A stretch of 14,738 nucleotides of DNA from Treponema sp. (GCA_009786715.1 WQRN01000036.1:1-14738), one strand, 5' to 3'. Positions 7,330 to 14,738 are shown, numbered from the stretch's first letter. Made by a program: numbers and translations. The notes: generated by a model from the letters alone, not told the origin.

Positions 7330-7390
7330 TAAATCAAAAGAAAATAATGAATTAGAAAATGTTGCTTATATTTAAAACAGGAGGCCTAAT

Positions 7391-8500
7391 ATGGCGGTGA
7401 ATGTGAAATATGAAAGTTTTGAAAAAATGGAATCTTTTATGAAAGATGTTTTTATGAAAGTTGGAGTTCCGTCTGAAGATGCGGCAATCTGCGCTGATGT
7501 ATTGATTGAATCGGATAAACGCGGCATTGATTCTCACGGCGTGGGCAGATTTAAACCGATTTATATCGACAGAATTAAAGACGGCATCCAGAATCCGGTT
7601 ACTCAATTTGAGATTGTCAAAGATCATCTTGCGACTGCTGTGGTTGACGGTCATGACGGCATGGGGCAGGTTATCGGAAAAAGATCAATGCAGATGGCGA
7701 TTGATAAGGCGAAACAACACGGGCTTGGCATGGTAGTCGTGCGTAATTCTACTCATTACGGTATTGCAGGATATTACGCGAGTATGGCGGTTAAAGCCGG
7801 AATGATCGGCATTACAGGCACTAATGCCCGTCCTTCCATTGCGCCCACTTTTGGAATTGAAAATATGCTTGGTACCAATCCATTAACAGTTGGTATGCCT
7901 TCGGATGAAGATTTTCCTTTCATACTTGATTGCGCCACTTCTGTTTCACAGCGCGGAAAAATCGAACATTATGAAAGAATCGGAAAAACAATGCCAGAAG
8001 GCTGGGTGATTAATGATGACGGCGGCAGTGAGACAGATCCCTCCAAAGCTCTTGCAGGGCTTACTAAAGGAACATCCGCTCTTGCGCCGCTTGGCGGCTT
8101 AGGCGAGGACACTGCGGGTTACAAAGGTTATGGTTACGCGACAATTGTCGAGATATTAAGCGCCGCGCTCCAGCAGGGACAATTCCTGAAAGCCCTGAAC
8201 GGTTTTGACGCCGACGGTAAAAAAATTCCCTATCATCTTGGACACTTTTTTATCGCGATTGATATCAGCGCTTTTGTTGAGTTGGATAAATTCAAAAAAA
8301 CAACAGGCGATATTCTGCGTGAATTGCGTAACTCAAGAAAAGCGCCCGGCGAGCAGAGGATATACACAGCCGGCGAAAAAGAATACCTTGCGTATCTTGA
8401 TCGGAAAAAAACCGGCGTACCTTTGAACGACAGTCTTATGAAAACCATTAAAACTCTGAAAGAAGAATACAAATTGGATTCTTACGAGTTTAATTTTTAA
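7391..8500 (+). CDS. Ldh_2-family malate/L-lactate dehydrogenase
   Basis: A 369-residue NAD(P)-dependent 2-hydroxyacid dehydrogenase of the Ldh_2 (malate/L-lactate/sulfolactate) family, unrelated to classical LDH/MDH. DSHG (47-50) with a following VGRF, the NSTHYG block with catalytic His122, LDCATS with Asp180, and GYKGYG (244-249) before the VEILS helix are the family landmarks, all intact. Length fits the family (about 330-370). An AGGAGG site precedes the ATG. The malic enzyme gene follows after 11 bases, so the two are almost certainly co-transcribed; this makes malate the most likely substrate, although family members also act on lactate, sulfolactate, ureidoglycolate or diketogulonate and the sequence alone does not decide. 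Confidence 0.9.
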   Translation: MAVNVKYESFEKMESFMKDVFMKVGVPSEDAAICADVLIESDKRGIDSHGVGRFKPIYIDRIKDGIQNPVTQFEIVKDHLATAVVDGHDGMGQVIGKRSMQMAIDKAKQHGLGMVVVRNSTHYGIAGYYASMAVKAGMIGITGTNARPSIAPTFGIENMLGTNPLTVGMPSDEDFPFILDCATSVSQRGKIEHYERIGKTMPEGWVINDDGGSETDPSKALAGLTKGTSALAPLGGLGEDTAGYKGYGYATIVEILSAALQQGQFLKALNGFDADGKKIPYHLGHFFIAIDISAFVELDKFKKTTGDILRELRNSRKAPGEQRIYTAGEKEYLAYLDRKKTGVPLNDSLMKTIKTLKEEYKLDSYEFNF

Positions 8501-8511
8501 GGAATCTTTAT

Positions 8512-9969
8512 ATGAAAATTGATCTTCAATTGAAAAATTTAGACGGCCTTTTTCCCGCTGATTTCAGCGAAGAGCAAAAAGCCAGAGCTAAAACATTTTT
8601 CTTAAAATACCTTTCAATCGAAGCGCACCGCTTTTACGGCGGTAAAATGCAGACTATTCCAAAATGCGGCATCTACGGTCTTAACTGGTTTAATGTCTGG
8701 TATACCCCCGGCGTATCAAAAGTTTCCACAACGATTCGGGACAACAATGACGCGTCTTTTGCGCTGTCCAACCGCGGAAATCTGGTCGCGGTGGTTTCAG
8801 ATTCAACTAGAGTGCTGGGTGACGGCGATTGTACGCCGTCAGGCGGTCTTGGCGTAATGGAAGGCAAGGCAATGCTCATGAAATATTTAGGCGGAGTAGA
8901 CGCTGTAGCTCTGTGCATTGACTCAAGGGGATCGGACGGAAAAAATGATCCAAATAAGATAATTGAATTTGTAAAAATGGTTCAACACAGCTTCGGAGCG
9001 ATCAATCTTGAAGATATAAGTCAGCCCAACTGTTTCAAAGTGTTAGACGATCTGAGAGAAACCTGCGACATTCCTGTTTGGCATGACGATGCGCAAGGCA
9101 CTGCCTGCGTTACGCTTGCGGGACTCATCAACGCTCTGAAACTCGCGGAAAAAGAAATCGGCAGCGCAAAAATTGTTCTTTTAGGCGCAGGGTCATCCAA
9201 TACTACCGTCGCGCGTTTAATTCTTAGCGACGGCGGCGATCCAGCAAATATGATAATTTTTGACACTAAAGGAAGTTTGCACTCAGGCAGAGATGATATA
9301 AAAAACGATAAACGAAATTACCGCAAATGGGAACTCTGCGAGAAAACAAATCCCGGTAAAATAAACGCTGTCGGTGAAGCTTTAAAAGGCGCCGACGTGC
9401 TTATAGCGCTTTCGAGTCCCGGTCCTGATACTGTAAAGCGCGAATGGATCCGCGGTATGGCGGACAAAGCAATTGTGTTTGTCTGCGCTAATCCGGTGCC
9501 GGAAATTTGGCCCTATGCCGCGAAAGAAGAAGGCGCCTTCATTGTTGCAACCGGTCGGGGCGATTTTCCAAATCAAGTAAATAACTCTGTCTGCTTTCCC
9601 GGTTTGCTTAAAGGCGCGTTATTGGTACGCGCAAAAAAAATAACCGATGGTATGGCAATCCGCTGTGCGCATTCCATTGCCGATTTTTCTGAAAAACGCG
9701 GCATCAATCCCGACAATATTATCGCGAGCATGGAAGAAACCGATGTTTTCGCCCGCGAAGCTGCCGATGTAGCTCAGCAGGCAATCAGTGAGGGAGTAGC
9801 TCGCGTTAAATTTTCATGGGACGAGGTGTACAAACAGGCAAAAACTGACATCACCTCCGCCCGTTCTCTTGTTGAAGGTTTAAAAAGACTCGGCCACATC
9901 ACCGAACCCTCAGAGGATTTGATGGAAATAGCGCTTGGAAAAGCTATTGAAGAGGCGTTGGGGGAGTAG
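8512..9969 (+). CDS. malic enzyme (NAD(P)-dependent, decarboxylating)
   Basis: A 485-residue enzyme expected to convert malate to pyruvate and CO2 with reduction of NAD(P)+ in the cytoplasm. WYTPGV contains the catalytic Tyr64; MEGKAM contains the catalytic Lys119; LEDISQPNCF supplies Glu167 and Asp168, and HDDAQGTA supplies Asp193 as metal ligands. GAGSSN (225-230) is the nucleotide-binding turn. It has no phosphotransacetylase-like C-terminal domain. HDDAQGT differs slightly from the usual bacterial HDDQHGT but keeps the DDxQGT core of the wider family. It is 11 bases behind the Ldh_2 gene with an AAGGA site. The GH11 gene starts 49 bases later with no terminator between, so it may be the last gene of this unit. 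Confidence 0.93.
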   Translation: MKIDLQLKNLDGLFPADFSEEQKARAKTFFLKYLSIEAHRFYGGKMQTIPKCGIYGLNWFNVWYTPGVSKVSTTIRDNNDASFALSNRGNLVAVVSDSTRVLGDGDCTPSGGLGVMEGKAMLMKYLGGVDAVALCIDSRGSDGKNDPNKIIEFVKMVQHSFGAINLEDISQPNCFKVLDDLRETCDIPVWHDDAQGTACVTLAGLINALKLAEKEIGSAKIVLLGAGSSNTTVARLILSDGGDPANMIIFDTKGSLHSGRDDIKNDKRNYRKWELCEKTNPGKINAVGEALKGADVLIALSSPGPDTVKREWIRGMADKAIVFVCANPVPEIWPYAAKEEGAFIVATGRGDFPNQVNNSVCFPGLLKGALLVRAKKITDGMAIRCAHSIADFSEKRGINPDNIIASMEETDVFAREAADVAQQAISEGVARVKFSWDEVYKQAKTDITSARSLVEGLKRLGHITEPSEDLMEIALGKAIEEALGE

Positions 9970-9983
9970 AAATAATTCCTATT

Positions 9984-10010
9984 CTCCTTATACAATTGAT
10001 ATAAAAGGAG
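9984..10010 (+). promoter_or_regulatory. inverted repeat that can mask the GH11 ribosome binding site
   Basis: CTCCTT (9984-9989) is the exact complement of AAGGAG (10005-10010), which is the Shine-Dalgarno site eight bases before the GH11 ATG. The loop is 15 bases and A+T-rich. In RNA this six-pair hairpin could hide the ribosome site; it is weak and its effect is not known. Confidence 0.4.
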
Positions 10011-10018
10011 TATTCACA

Positions 10019-10756
10019 ATGAAAAAAAATAAATTGATATGCATTGTCATATTTGCCGTAATAATAGGATTTATGGTAAATGGCTGTCAGGGAGTTGAAA
10101 GGTCAGTATTTAACGGTGATATCCTTGACTCAAACGAAAGAGGAACCAATGAAGACGGTTATGATTATGAGTTGTGGAAAAGTCATAACAATGTTTTCGG
10201 AAAAATGACGCTTGGAGAAGGCGGCACTTTTAAATGCGAATGGGGCGGCGGCGGAAATGTATTATTTCGCAGCGGTAAAAGATATAACGCCGCCAATCCT
10301 CATACAACATACGGAAATTTCTCTATTAAATACAACGCCAAATATTACCCCGGCACTTCGGGAATCTCTTATCTTAGCGTTTACGGCTGGACAAGAAATC
10401 CATTGATGGAATATTACATAGTTGAAAATTATGCAGGCAATTATCATCCCGGCAATTCCGGTGTCAAAAAAGGTTCTTTCACAATTGACGGTGAAGGAAC
10501 ATATGATGTATACACGCGGGATATGTATCAGCAGCCTGCCATCGCAGGTTCTGGCCGTTACGACTTTATTCAATACATAAGCGTTCGCACATCAAAACGC
10601 ACAAGCGGAACCATTTCTGTTACCAGACATTTTGAAGAATGGGCCAAACTCGGATTGGATATGTCCGGAGGACTTTACGAAGTCATGATGAAAGTTGAAG
10701 GTTATAATAATAACGGTTCTGCTGAAATTACTGAGAATGAACTAATTGTAGACTAA
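10019..10756 (+). CDS. GH11 endo-1,4-beta-xylanase lipoprotein
   Basis: The start at 10019 follows AAGGAG by eight bases; an upstream ATG at 9935 lies inside the malic enzyme gene and is rejected because it would place a non-secretory extension before the signal peptide. The 245-residue product starts with a basic, hydrophobic lipoprotein signal ending in VNGC (Cys23), so the enzyme is probably anchored at the cell envelope. The remaining approximately 220 residues are one GH11 jelly-roll: YGWTRNPLMEYYIVE carries the nucleophile Glu131, and KVEGYNNNGSA carries the acid/base Glu227. The enzyme would cleave xylan internally, feeding oligosaccharides to the GH39 enzyme encoded at the left edge. 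No linker or binding module is attached; a CBM9-like protein is encoded nearby. Two tandem stop codons end the gene. No clear promoter stands in the 49-base gap, so read-through from the malic enzyme gene is likely. Confidence 0.94.
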   Translation: MKKNKLICIVIFAVIIGFMVNGCQGVERSVFNGDILDSNERGTNEDGYDYELWKSHNNVFGKMTLGEGGTFKCEWGGGGNVLFRSGKRYNAANPHTTYGNFSIKYNAKYYPGTSGISYLSVYGWTRNPLMEYYIVENYAGNYHPGNSGVKKGSFTIDGEGTYDVYTRDMYQQPAIAGSGRYDFIQYISVRTSKRTSGTISVTRHFEEWAKLGLDMSGGLYEVMMKVEGYNNNGSAEITENELIVD

Positions 10757-10786
10757 TAAATAGATATGTAAAGTCTGCGCATTTTT

Positions 10787-11170
10787 TCAAGCGCTCCCTA
10801 AACTAAAATCCCCTTGAATCTTAAATTGATTCCCGTCCCGTCTGACAGTAAGCTGACGTTCCGGAAAATGGATGGGCAGCAGTTCTTTAACTTTTTCAGT
10901 TGCGGCTTCATAAATTTCGCGGCGCACATTCTCGTCAACTTTTTCCAATGTGGATATTAATATATTAATTATATAGCCGCGGCCAAGCTCTGAAGTGAAA
11001 CCGGGTGTAAAATCAGCGCCTATATTGAAGAGACCGTCTGCCTCCGGATTTGTAGTCGTTCCGCGGCCGGGACGTACAGGGTTCAACGGGAATCTATCGC
11101 CGTAGAGTTCCTCGATGTAAGAATCAACTTCATCGAAAAGCTTCTTCAGGCGTTCATCAAAATCTGTCAT
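10787..11170 (-). CDS. small acidic protein of unknown function downstream of tRNA-Ala
   Basis: I take the ATG at 11170 (127 residues, beginning MTDFDERLKK). An in-frame ATG at 11185 would add five residues, and longer extensions read into the tRNA gene (the typical false stretch GVQFPLAP). Neither start has a clear Shine-Dalgarno site. The protein is soluble, with no signal or membrane segment. Visible parts are an N-terminal charged helix (ERLKKLFDEVDSYIEEL), a conserved-looking middle with RPGRGTTTNPEADGLFN and FTPGFTSELGRGY, and a C-terminal helix followed by beta-rich residues. I recall small proteins of this pattern in treponemes but cannot assign a function. It lies 18 bases after the tRNA and would be made from the same transcript. 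It converges on the GH11 gene with a 30-base gap and no convincing terminator. Confidence 0.72.
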   Translation of the reverse strand: MTDFDERLKKLFDEVDSYIEELYGDRFPLNPVRPGRGTTTNPEADGLFNIGADFTPGFTSELGRGYIINILISTLEKVDENVRREIYEAATEKVKELLPIHFPERQLTVRRDGNQFKIQGDFSLGSA

Positions 11171-11188
11171 TTTCGGATGCCACATGTT

Positions 11189-11262
<74 letters not shown>

Positions 11263-11272
11263 AAGTTCTACC

Positions 11273-11301
11273 ACTCTACAGAATTTATGAGGTTGTGTCA
11301 A
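11273..11301 (-). promoter_or_regulatory. promoter of tRNA-Ala
   Basis: On the minus strand a perfect TTGACA (11296-11301) and TAGAGT (11273-11278; four of six) are spaced by 17 bases. The predicted start is about four bases before the tRNA 5' end at 11262. Confidence 0.65.
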
Positions 11302-11320
11302 TAGAATCTGATATCTCATG

Positions 11321-11349
11321 TTGTCATGTATGTAGTTGTATTATATAAT
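11321..11349 (+). promoter_or_regulatory. near-consensus promoter directly at the CBM9-like gene start
   Basis: TTGTCA (11321-11326), a 17-base spacer and a perfect TATAAT (11344-11349) form a strong promoter. Only six bases separate the -10 box from the ATG at 11356, so transcription would begin at or within a base or two of the start codon. The resulting mRNA would be leaderless. Confidence 0.7.
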
Positions 11350-11355
11350 TAAATA

Positions 11356-12177
11356 ATGAAATTGATTTTTCTGATGATTTCGGTATTATGTATTTGTTTC
11401 ACGGCCTGCGATTCCACTCCCGACACCGTTTCAGATCAATATGATTACACAGCATATTTTGCCGGTACAGCTCCGGTAATTGACGGCGTAGGTGATGATG
11501 AGGCATGGGAAAAAGCCGAGTGGAGGTCTATTGACCAGATGTGGCTTAGCGGAGGAGATAACAATTCATTAAATTTTGCTTCTCCTCCGGCGGGGACATA
11601 TTCGGGAAGATTTAAAATTGTATGGACAGAAAACAGGCTTTATTATTTGGTGGAAATAAAAGATACATATTTAAGTCTTACAAGATTGGCGGATCCGTAT
11701 AATCAGATATATAACGATGACTGTCTTGAGTTATTCATTAACGAAGACGGGTTAGGCGGTATGCACGAGAATAATAATACCGCGTTTGCGTATCACATGA
11801 GTTATGACGGCGTACATGCAATGGATTATGTTGCCGGTCAAAATAATAATCCGCCTTTTAAAAATAGTTATATAGCGCGCAATCACCATGTTAATTATAA
11901 TATTGGAAATAGATATAACGCCAACGGTTCTAATACATATGTATGGGAAGTAGAAATGAAAATATATAATAAAAATTATCCCATTACCGGCAGCGCAAGT
12001 TACCAGCATGTAAGATTAACTGAAAATAAAAAAATGGGTTTTGCGGTTGCCTATTGCAATGCCGGCAGTTCAAATAAACGCGAATATTTTATAGGCAGTA
12101 TGTTTATCCCCGGCGATAATAAAAATGTAGCGTATCAGAACGCGAGTGTATTTGCAAAATTGACTCTTGTAAAATAA
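11356..12177 (+). CDS. CBM9-like carbohydrate-binding lipoprotein
   Basis: A 273-residue secreted protein. The N-terminus is a lipoprotein signal with lipobox FTAC (Cys18) followed by Asp. The rest is a single beta-sandwich module of the CBM9/sugar-binding type: APVIDGVGDDEAWEKAEW near the start of the mature part, then KIVWTENRLYYLVEIKD and NDDCLELFINEDG, the conserved order for this family, where aromatic and acidic residues line the ligand and metal sites. No catalytic domain is attached, so it would bind reducing ends of xylan or cellulose fragments at the envelope. No Shine-Dalgarno site precedes the ATG, which sits at the predicted transcription start. A downstream in-frame ATG at 11374 would remove the positive charge of the signal, so I keep 11356. 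It heads a three-gene unit with the DUF362 and permease genes. Confidence 0.85.
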   Translation: MKLIFLMISVLCICFTACDSTPDTVSDQYDYTAYFAGTAPVIDGVGDDEAWEKAEWRSIDQMWLSGGDNNSLNFASPPAGTYSGRFKIVWTENRLYYLVEIKDTYLSLTRLADPYNQIYNDDCLELFINEDGLGGMHENNNTAFAYHMSYDGVHAMDYVAGQNNNPPFKNSYIARNHHVNYNIGNRYNANGSNTYVWEVEMKIYNKNYPITGSASYQHVRLTENKKMGFAVAYCNAGSSNKREYFIGSMFIPGDNKNVAYQNASVFAKLTLVK

Positions 12178-12208
12178 TATTATAAAGCGACGATAAGGAG
12201 AAAATAAT

Positions 12209-13765
12209 ATGAAAAAATATCTGTTCTTGGCAGCTCTTATTATTTTTATGATTTTCACTGTATGCAGCGAAGTTGAGGATGAGACATACTCGAATGAAAA
12301 TATATCGGAAATACCAACGCCTGTAATCGATAACACAACTTCAATTGTTTCATTGGTGCAGTCAACAACGGCTGTGGCTCAGCATAATTACGCAAGCATA
12401 AAAGCTCTGGTAGATGAAGCAATAAGGCTTGCGGGCGGTCTTGAAGGAATAGTAAAATTCGGCGACACGGTTGTTCTTAAGCCAAATATTATTACTACTG
12501 TTTACGGCTGGGCATGGCCTGGAGGAACCAGAATTCCCGCAGGCGCGTCGAATTCATCATCTCAGGCGGCTCCAAACGGGATAGTCACAGACTGGCGTGT
12601 TGTGCAGGCTGTCGCGGAAAATGTAAGGACAATTATCGGAGCAAAGGGCGCTTCGGGCGCGGGTCAAATCCTGGTTATGGAAAGTTCAGGCAAAGGCGTA
12701 ACTGCGACTCAGTATGCAAATGTTGGCTATACCCTGAGTAATCTCACTGCGGTCAATGAGATTCTTACTCTTGATGCCGTTGGAGGAGCTTATTGGACTT
12801 CGATTCCGGCTGTACTTCCTAATGACATTTTAAAAATACAACTGGACGATCCGTCCTTTACTGCGCCGCATAGCTCCGGCGGTTTTACAAGTTATGACGG
12901 TCAGGGGAATTATTATGTAGTTAAACGAATGTATGAAGCGGACGCGCTTATTTGTATTCCTGTTTTAAAACTTCATACTACAGCCGGTACAACAGGCGCA
13001 ATTAAAAATATTTCAATAGGCGCAACACCGCCGAGGATTTACGGAAATACAGCTGCTGATATAGGCCGTAATTACAGAATACCTCACGCAGAGTCTAATG
13101 GTTTACACAAATGGATTGCCGATTATTATTCTGTCATGCCCGCGGATTTTGTGGTTATGGAAGCGCTGCAGGGAGTAGACCAGGGGCCTCTTCCGCCCGC
13201 AGGTGATGCTTCCGCTCTGAAGAAATTAAACAGCATGCTCGCTTCAAGAGACGGTCTTGCGATAGACGTTGTTATGTCAAATATTATTAAAGTTGATTAC
13301 ACTAAAGTAGGTCATTTAAAATATTTAACTGATAGACGCGAGGTTGGTTCAAAAGCAGATAAAAGATTAACTGTACGCGGTAATCCAAGGGATATAACTG
13401 TTATTGGGAATAAAAGAGTTCACGATTTAAGAGAAGGCGTCAATTTTAATGGAAGTATAACTACAGGTCTTGGCGGCAGTATTACTTCTACCAGATTATC
13501 ATCACAGCAGCTGGCGAAACCTACTGTTGAAATTACATCAGCGCAATTTATCGGAGACAACCTGAATTTAAGCCTGACTGTTTCGGCAAATACTGTTAAA
13601 GCCGATATTTTAATCGGCAATGCGTTTATTAGAAGTGTGAGGGGTAGTTTCGGCAATATTGTTATAGATGCTTCATCAATTGCCGGCGGTTCCCATGTTA
13701 TAAAAGTGCGCGCTTATACCAATTATATGGCATACAAAGAAGCGGCTGTAACAGCGGTAAAATAA
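12209..13765 (+). CDS. DUF362-domain lipoprotein with C-terminal beta-rich domain
   Basis: A 518-residue protein with a Lys-Lys and hydrophobic signal ending in FTVC (Cys19); Val before Cys is unusual and fits a relaxed spirochaete-type lipobox. The main part resembles DUF362: GDTVVLKPNI (85-94), a Asp-Trp-Arg then VVQAVAENV stretch, a RMYEADALICIPVLKLH block and a GAIKNISIG block appear in the family order. Many DUF362 proteins are fused to ferredoxin domains, but this one has no CxxCxxC cluster. The last 85 residues or so (from KPTVEITSAQF) look like an Ig or fibronectin-type beta-sandwich. The biochemical role of the family is unsettled. An AAGGAG site precedes the ATG, 31 bases after the CBM9-like gene, and the permease gene follows after 17 bases. 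Confidence 0.78.
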   Translation: MKKYLFLAALIIFMIFTVCSEVEDETYSNENISEIPTPVIDNTTSIVSLVQSTTAVAQHNYASIKALVDEAIRLAGGLEGIVKFGDTVVLKPNIITTVYGWAWPGGTRIPAGASNSSSQAAPNGIVTDWRVVQAVAENVRTIIGAKGASGAGQILVMESSGKGVTATQYANVGYTLSNLTAVNEILTLDAVGGAYWTSIPAVLPNDILKIQLDDPSFTAPHSSGGFTSYDGQGNYYVVKRMYEADALICIPVLKLHTTAGTTGAIKNISIGATPPRIYGNTAADIGRNYRIPHAESNGLHKWIADYYSVMPADFVVMEALQGVDQGPLPPAGDASALKKLNSMLASRDGLAIDVVMSNIIKVDYTKVGHLKYLTDRREVGSKADKRLTVRGNPRDITVIGNKRVHDLREGVNFNGSITTGLGGSITSTRLSSQQLAKPTVEITSAQFIGDNLNLSLTVSANTVKADILIGNAFIRSVRGSFGNIVIDASSIAGGSHVIKVRAYTNYMAYKEAAVTAVK

Positions 13766-13782
13766 TCAGCCAGAGATAAACA

Positions 13783-14685
13783 TTGGACAAACAGTGGGTT
13801 TTAGCGGCAATACAATTCTTCTTCCAGACTTGCTGGGATATGCTCAGCGGTTTCTTTCCGTATTTTGCTGCGGGAATATTTTTAGGTGAGTTGATAAAAT
13901 TCGCTTCATGGACAAAAATAATTTATAAGTGGGTGTCAAAATCGCCCGTTAAAGCCGTTATATCCGCTTCCATCATAGGCATTTTATCGCCGCTTTGCAC
14001 TTATGGAACTATTCCCATTGTTATAGAACTTTATAAAAGCAAGGTGCGGGTAGCGCCGCTCATCGCGTTTTGCGCCGCGTCATCTTTGATGAACCCTCAG
14101 CTTTTTGTTATGACAGCAGGCGGCGTAGGACTGGAGATGGCAATTGTCCGCACCATCGCGGTTTTTGCGTTCAGTTTCGCCGTAGGAATGTTAACTTTAA
14201 TTATTCCCGATAAATTTATGATCAGAAAAAACATAAAAGTTTATGAAGACGGCGGCGGACAAATAGAAAACAGGGAAAAGAAAGCCTTTGCCGTTAAACA
14301 ATATTTTATTAATTGCTATAAAAGTTTTATATACGTTGCGCCTTTTTTACTAATTGGAATATTTTTAGGAGCTGCCGTAAGCGTTTTTGTGCCGCAAAGA
14401 TTTTTCTACGAAGCGCTTTACATGGGCCGCCTTCAATCCATACTTGCAGGCGCTATCGTAGGAATACCAATGAACGCCTGCGGAGGCGGCGCCATCCCGT
14501 TTGTACAATCTTTGCTTGCCATAGGATTAGGGAAAGGCACAGCCCTTGCGTTCTTTCTTGTCGGTCCCGCGCTGCGACCCGCTCCGCTTGCGGCGATGGC
14601 AGCGTTATTTACCCCCCTGATGCTTATCGGCTATGCCGTATTTCTCCTCATTTCTGCGGTACTCATGGGGCTTGTTTATATATAA
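13783..14685 (+). CDS. ArsP_1/YraQ-like permease, TTG start
   Basis: A 300-residue inner-membrane protein with about eight hydrophobic segments in two halves joined by a charged loop (about 143-172). Each half carries a related signature: SPLCTYGTIP (69-78) and MNACGGGAIP (230-239). This two-repeat pattern is seen in the permease family that includes ArsP and YraQ (DUF318/UPF0718). Several ArsP members have a CC or CSC motif for binding trivalent arsenicals; here only single Cys72 and Cys233 remain, so arsenic export is not supported. The start is TTG at 13783 with a weak GAGA site; the next in-frame ATG is residue 20. It follows the DUF362 gene by 17 bases and is likely co-transcribed. The transported substance is unknown. 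Confidence 0.8.
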   Translation: MDKQWVLAAIQFFFQTCWDMLSGFFPYFAAGIFLGELIKFASWTKIIYKWVSKSPVKAVISASIIGILSPLCTYGTIPIVIELYKSKVRVAPLIAFCAASSLMNPQLFVMTAGGVGLEMAIVRTIAVFAFSFAVGMLTLIIPDKFMIRKNIKVYEDGGGQIENREKKAFAVKQYFINCYKSFIYVAPFLLIGIFLGAAVSVFVPQRFFYEALYMGRLQSILAGAIVGIPMNACGGGAIPFVQSLLAIGLGKGTALAFFLVGPALRPAPLAAMAALFTPLMLIGYAVFLLISAVLMGLVYI

Positions 14686-14700
14686 AAAGCAGCGAAACTG

Positions 14701-14738
14701 TTACTCAACCTTAAATTTGGATACTTCTCCCATCAAGG
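14701..14738 (-). CDS. C-terminal tail of a converging gene, possibly a chemoreceptor
   Basis: On the minus strand a frame open to the right edge ends at TAA (14701-14703) and encodes LMGEVSKFKVE. An ending of the type EVxxFKV is common in methyl-accepting chemotaxis proteins, particularly in treponemes, but eleven residues are too few for a firm call. It converges on the permease with 15 bases between, and no terminator hairpin is visible there. Confidence 0.3.
   Translation of the reverse strand, partial: LMGEVSKFKVE

Noticed and set aside
9935..10018. Upstream ATG extending the GH11 reading frame by 28 codons
   Set aside because: It overlaps the end of the malic enzyme gene, has no ribosome site, and would put a charged stretch before the lipoprotein signal; the ATG at 10019 has AAGGAG at ideal distance.
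10757..10786. GCGC repeats with a T run between the GH11 and small genes, as a terminator
   Set aside because: Only four base pairs can form and the T run is in the loop, not after the stem.
13783..14685. Arsenical exporter (ArsP) as the specific function of the permease
   Set aside because: The paired or triple cysteine motif of characterised ArsP proteins is absent and no ars genes are nearby; only the wider permease family is supported.

Overview
The window looks like a chromosomal segment from a host-associated, plant-fibre-degrading bacterium, most probably a spirochaete of the Treponema type. The reasons are indirect: lipoprotein signals with relaxed lipoboxes on the secreted proteins, a stand-alone CBM9-like lipoprotein, a DUF362 lipoprotein, tRNA-Ala without an encoded CCA, clear TTGACA/TATAAT promoters, strong Shine-Dalgarno sites on most genes, and a possible chemoreceptor tail at the right edge. 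No rRNA or other lineage marker is present, so the taxon is an inference.

Layout. 1-2970 (minus strand) is a compact three-gene operon: lsrK-type autoinducer-2 kinase, small cupin, and a GH39 beta-xylosidase cut by the left edge. An lsrF-type thiolase (3067-3951) is transcribed divergently from lsrK across a 96-base region with two overlapping promoters and two dyad symmetries. A PMI-type cupin (3953-5158, minus) converges on lsrF with one base between the stop codons; it has its own promoter. Next come a bidirectional hairpin terminator and a large membrane-anchored alpha/beta hydrolase with a multi-spanning C-terminal domain (5297-7222, minus). Divergent from it is a plus-strand set: Ldh_2-family dehydrogenase, malic enzyme, then a GH11 xylanase lipoprotein (10019-10756). 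A minus-strand tRNA-Ala(GGC) followed by a small unknown gene interrupts at 10787-11262. The right part (11356-14685, plus) is a CBM9-like lipoprotein, a DUF362 lipoprotein and an ArsP_1/YraQ-like permease. The window ends with 38 bases of a converging gene.

How it may work together. The outward-facing GH11 xylanase and the CBM9-like lipoprotein would attack or bind xylan at the cell surface; the GH39 enzyme has no signal peptide and would split imported xylo-oligosaccharides in the cytoplasm. The Ldh_2 enzyme and malic enzyme would handle malate/pyruvate and pyridine-nucleotide balance. The most unusual point is that an AI-2 phosphorylation and degradation pair (lsrK, lsrF) is built into this sugar locus, with lsrK in one operon with a cupin and the xylosidase, while the transporter (lsrACDB), lsrR, lsrG and luxS are absent from the window. 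Either AI-2 turnover is coupled to xylan use, or LsrK/LsrF relatives serve a C5 sugar route here.
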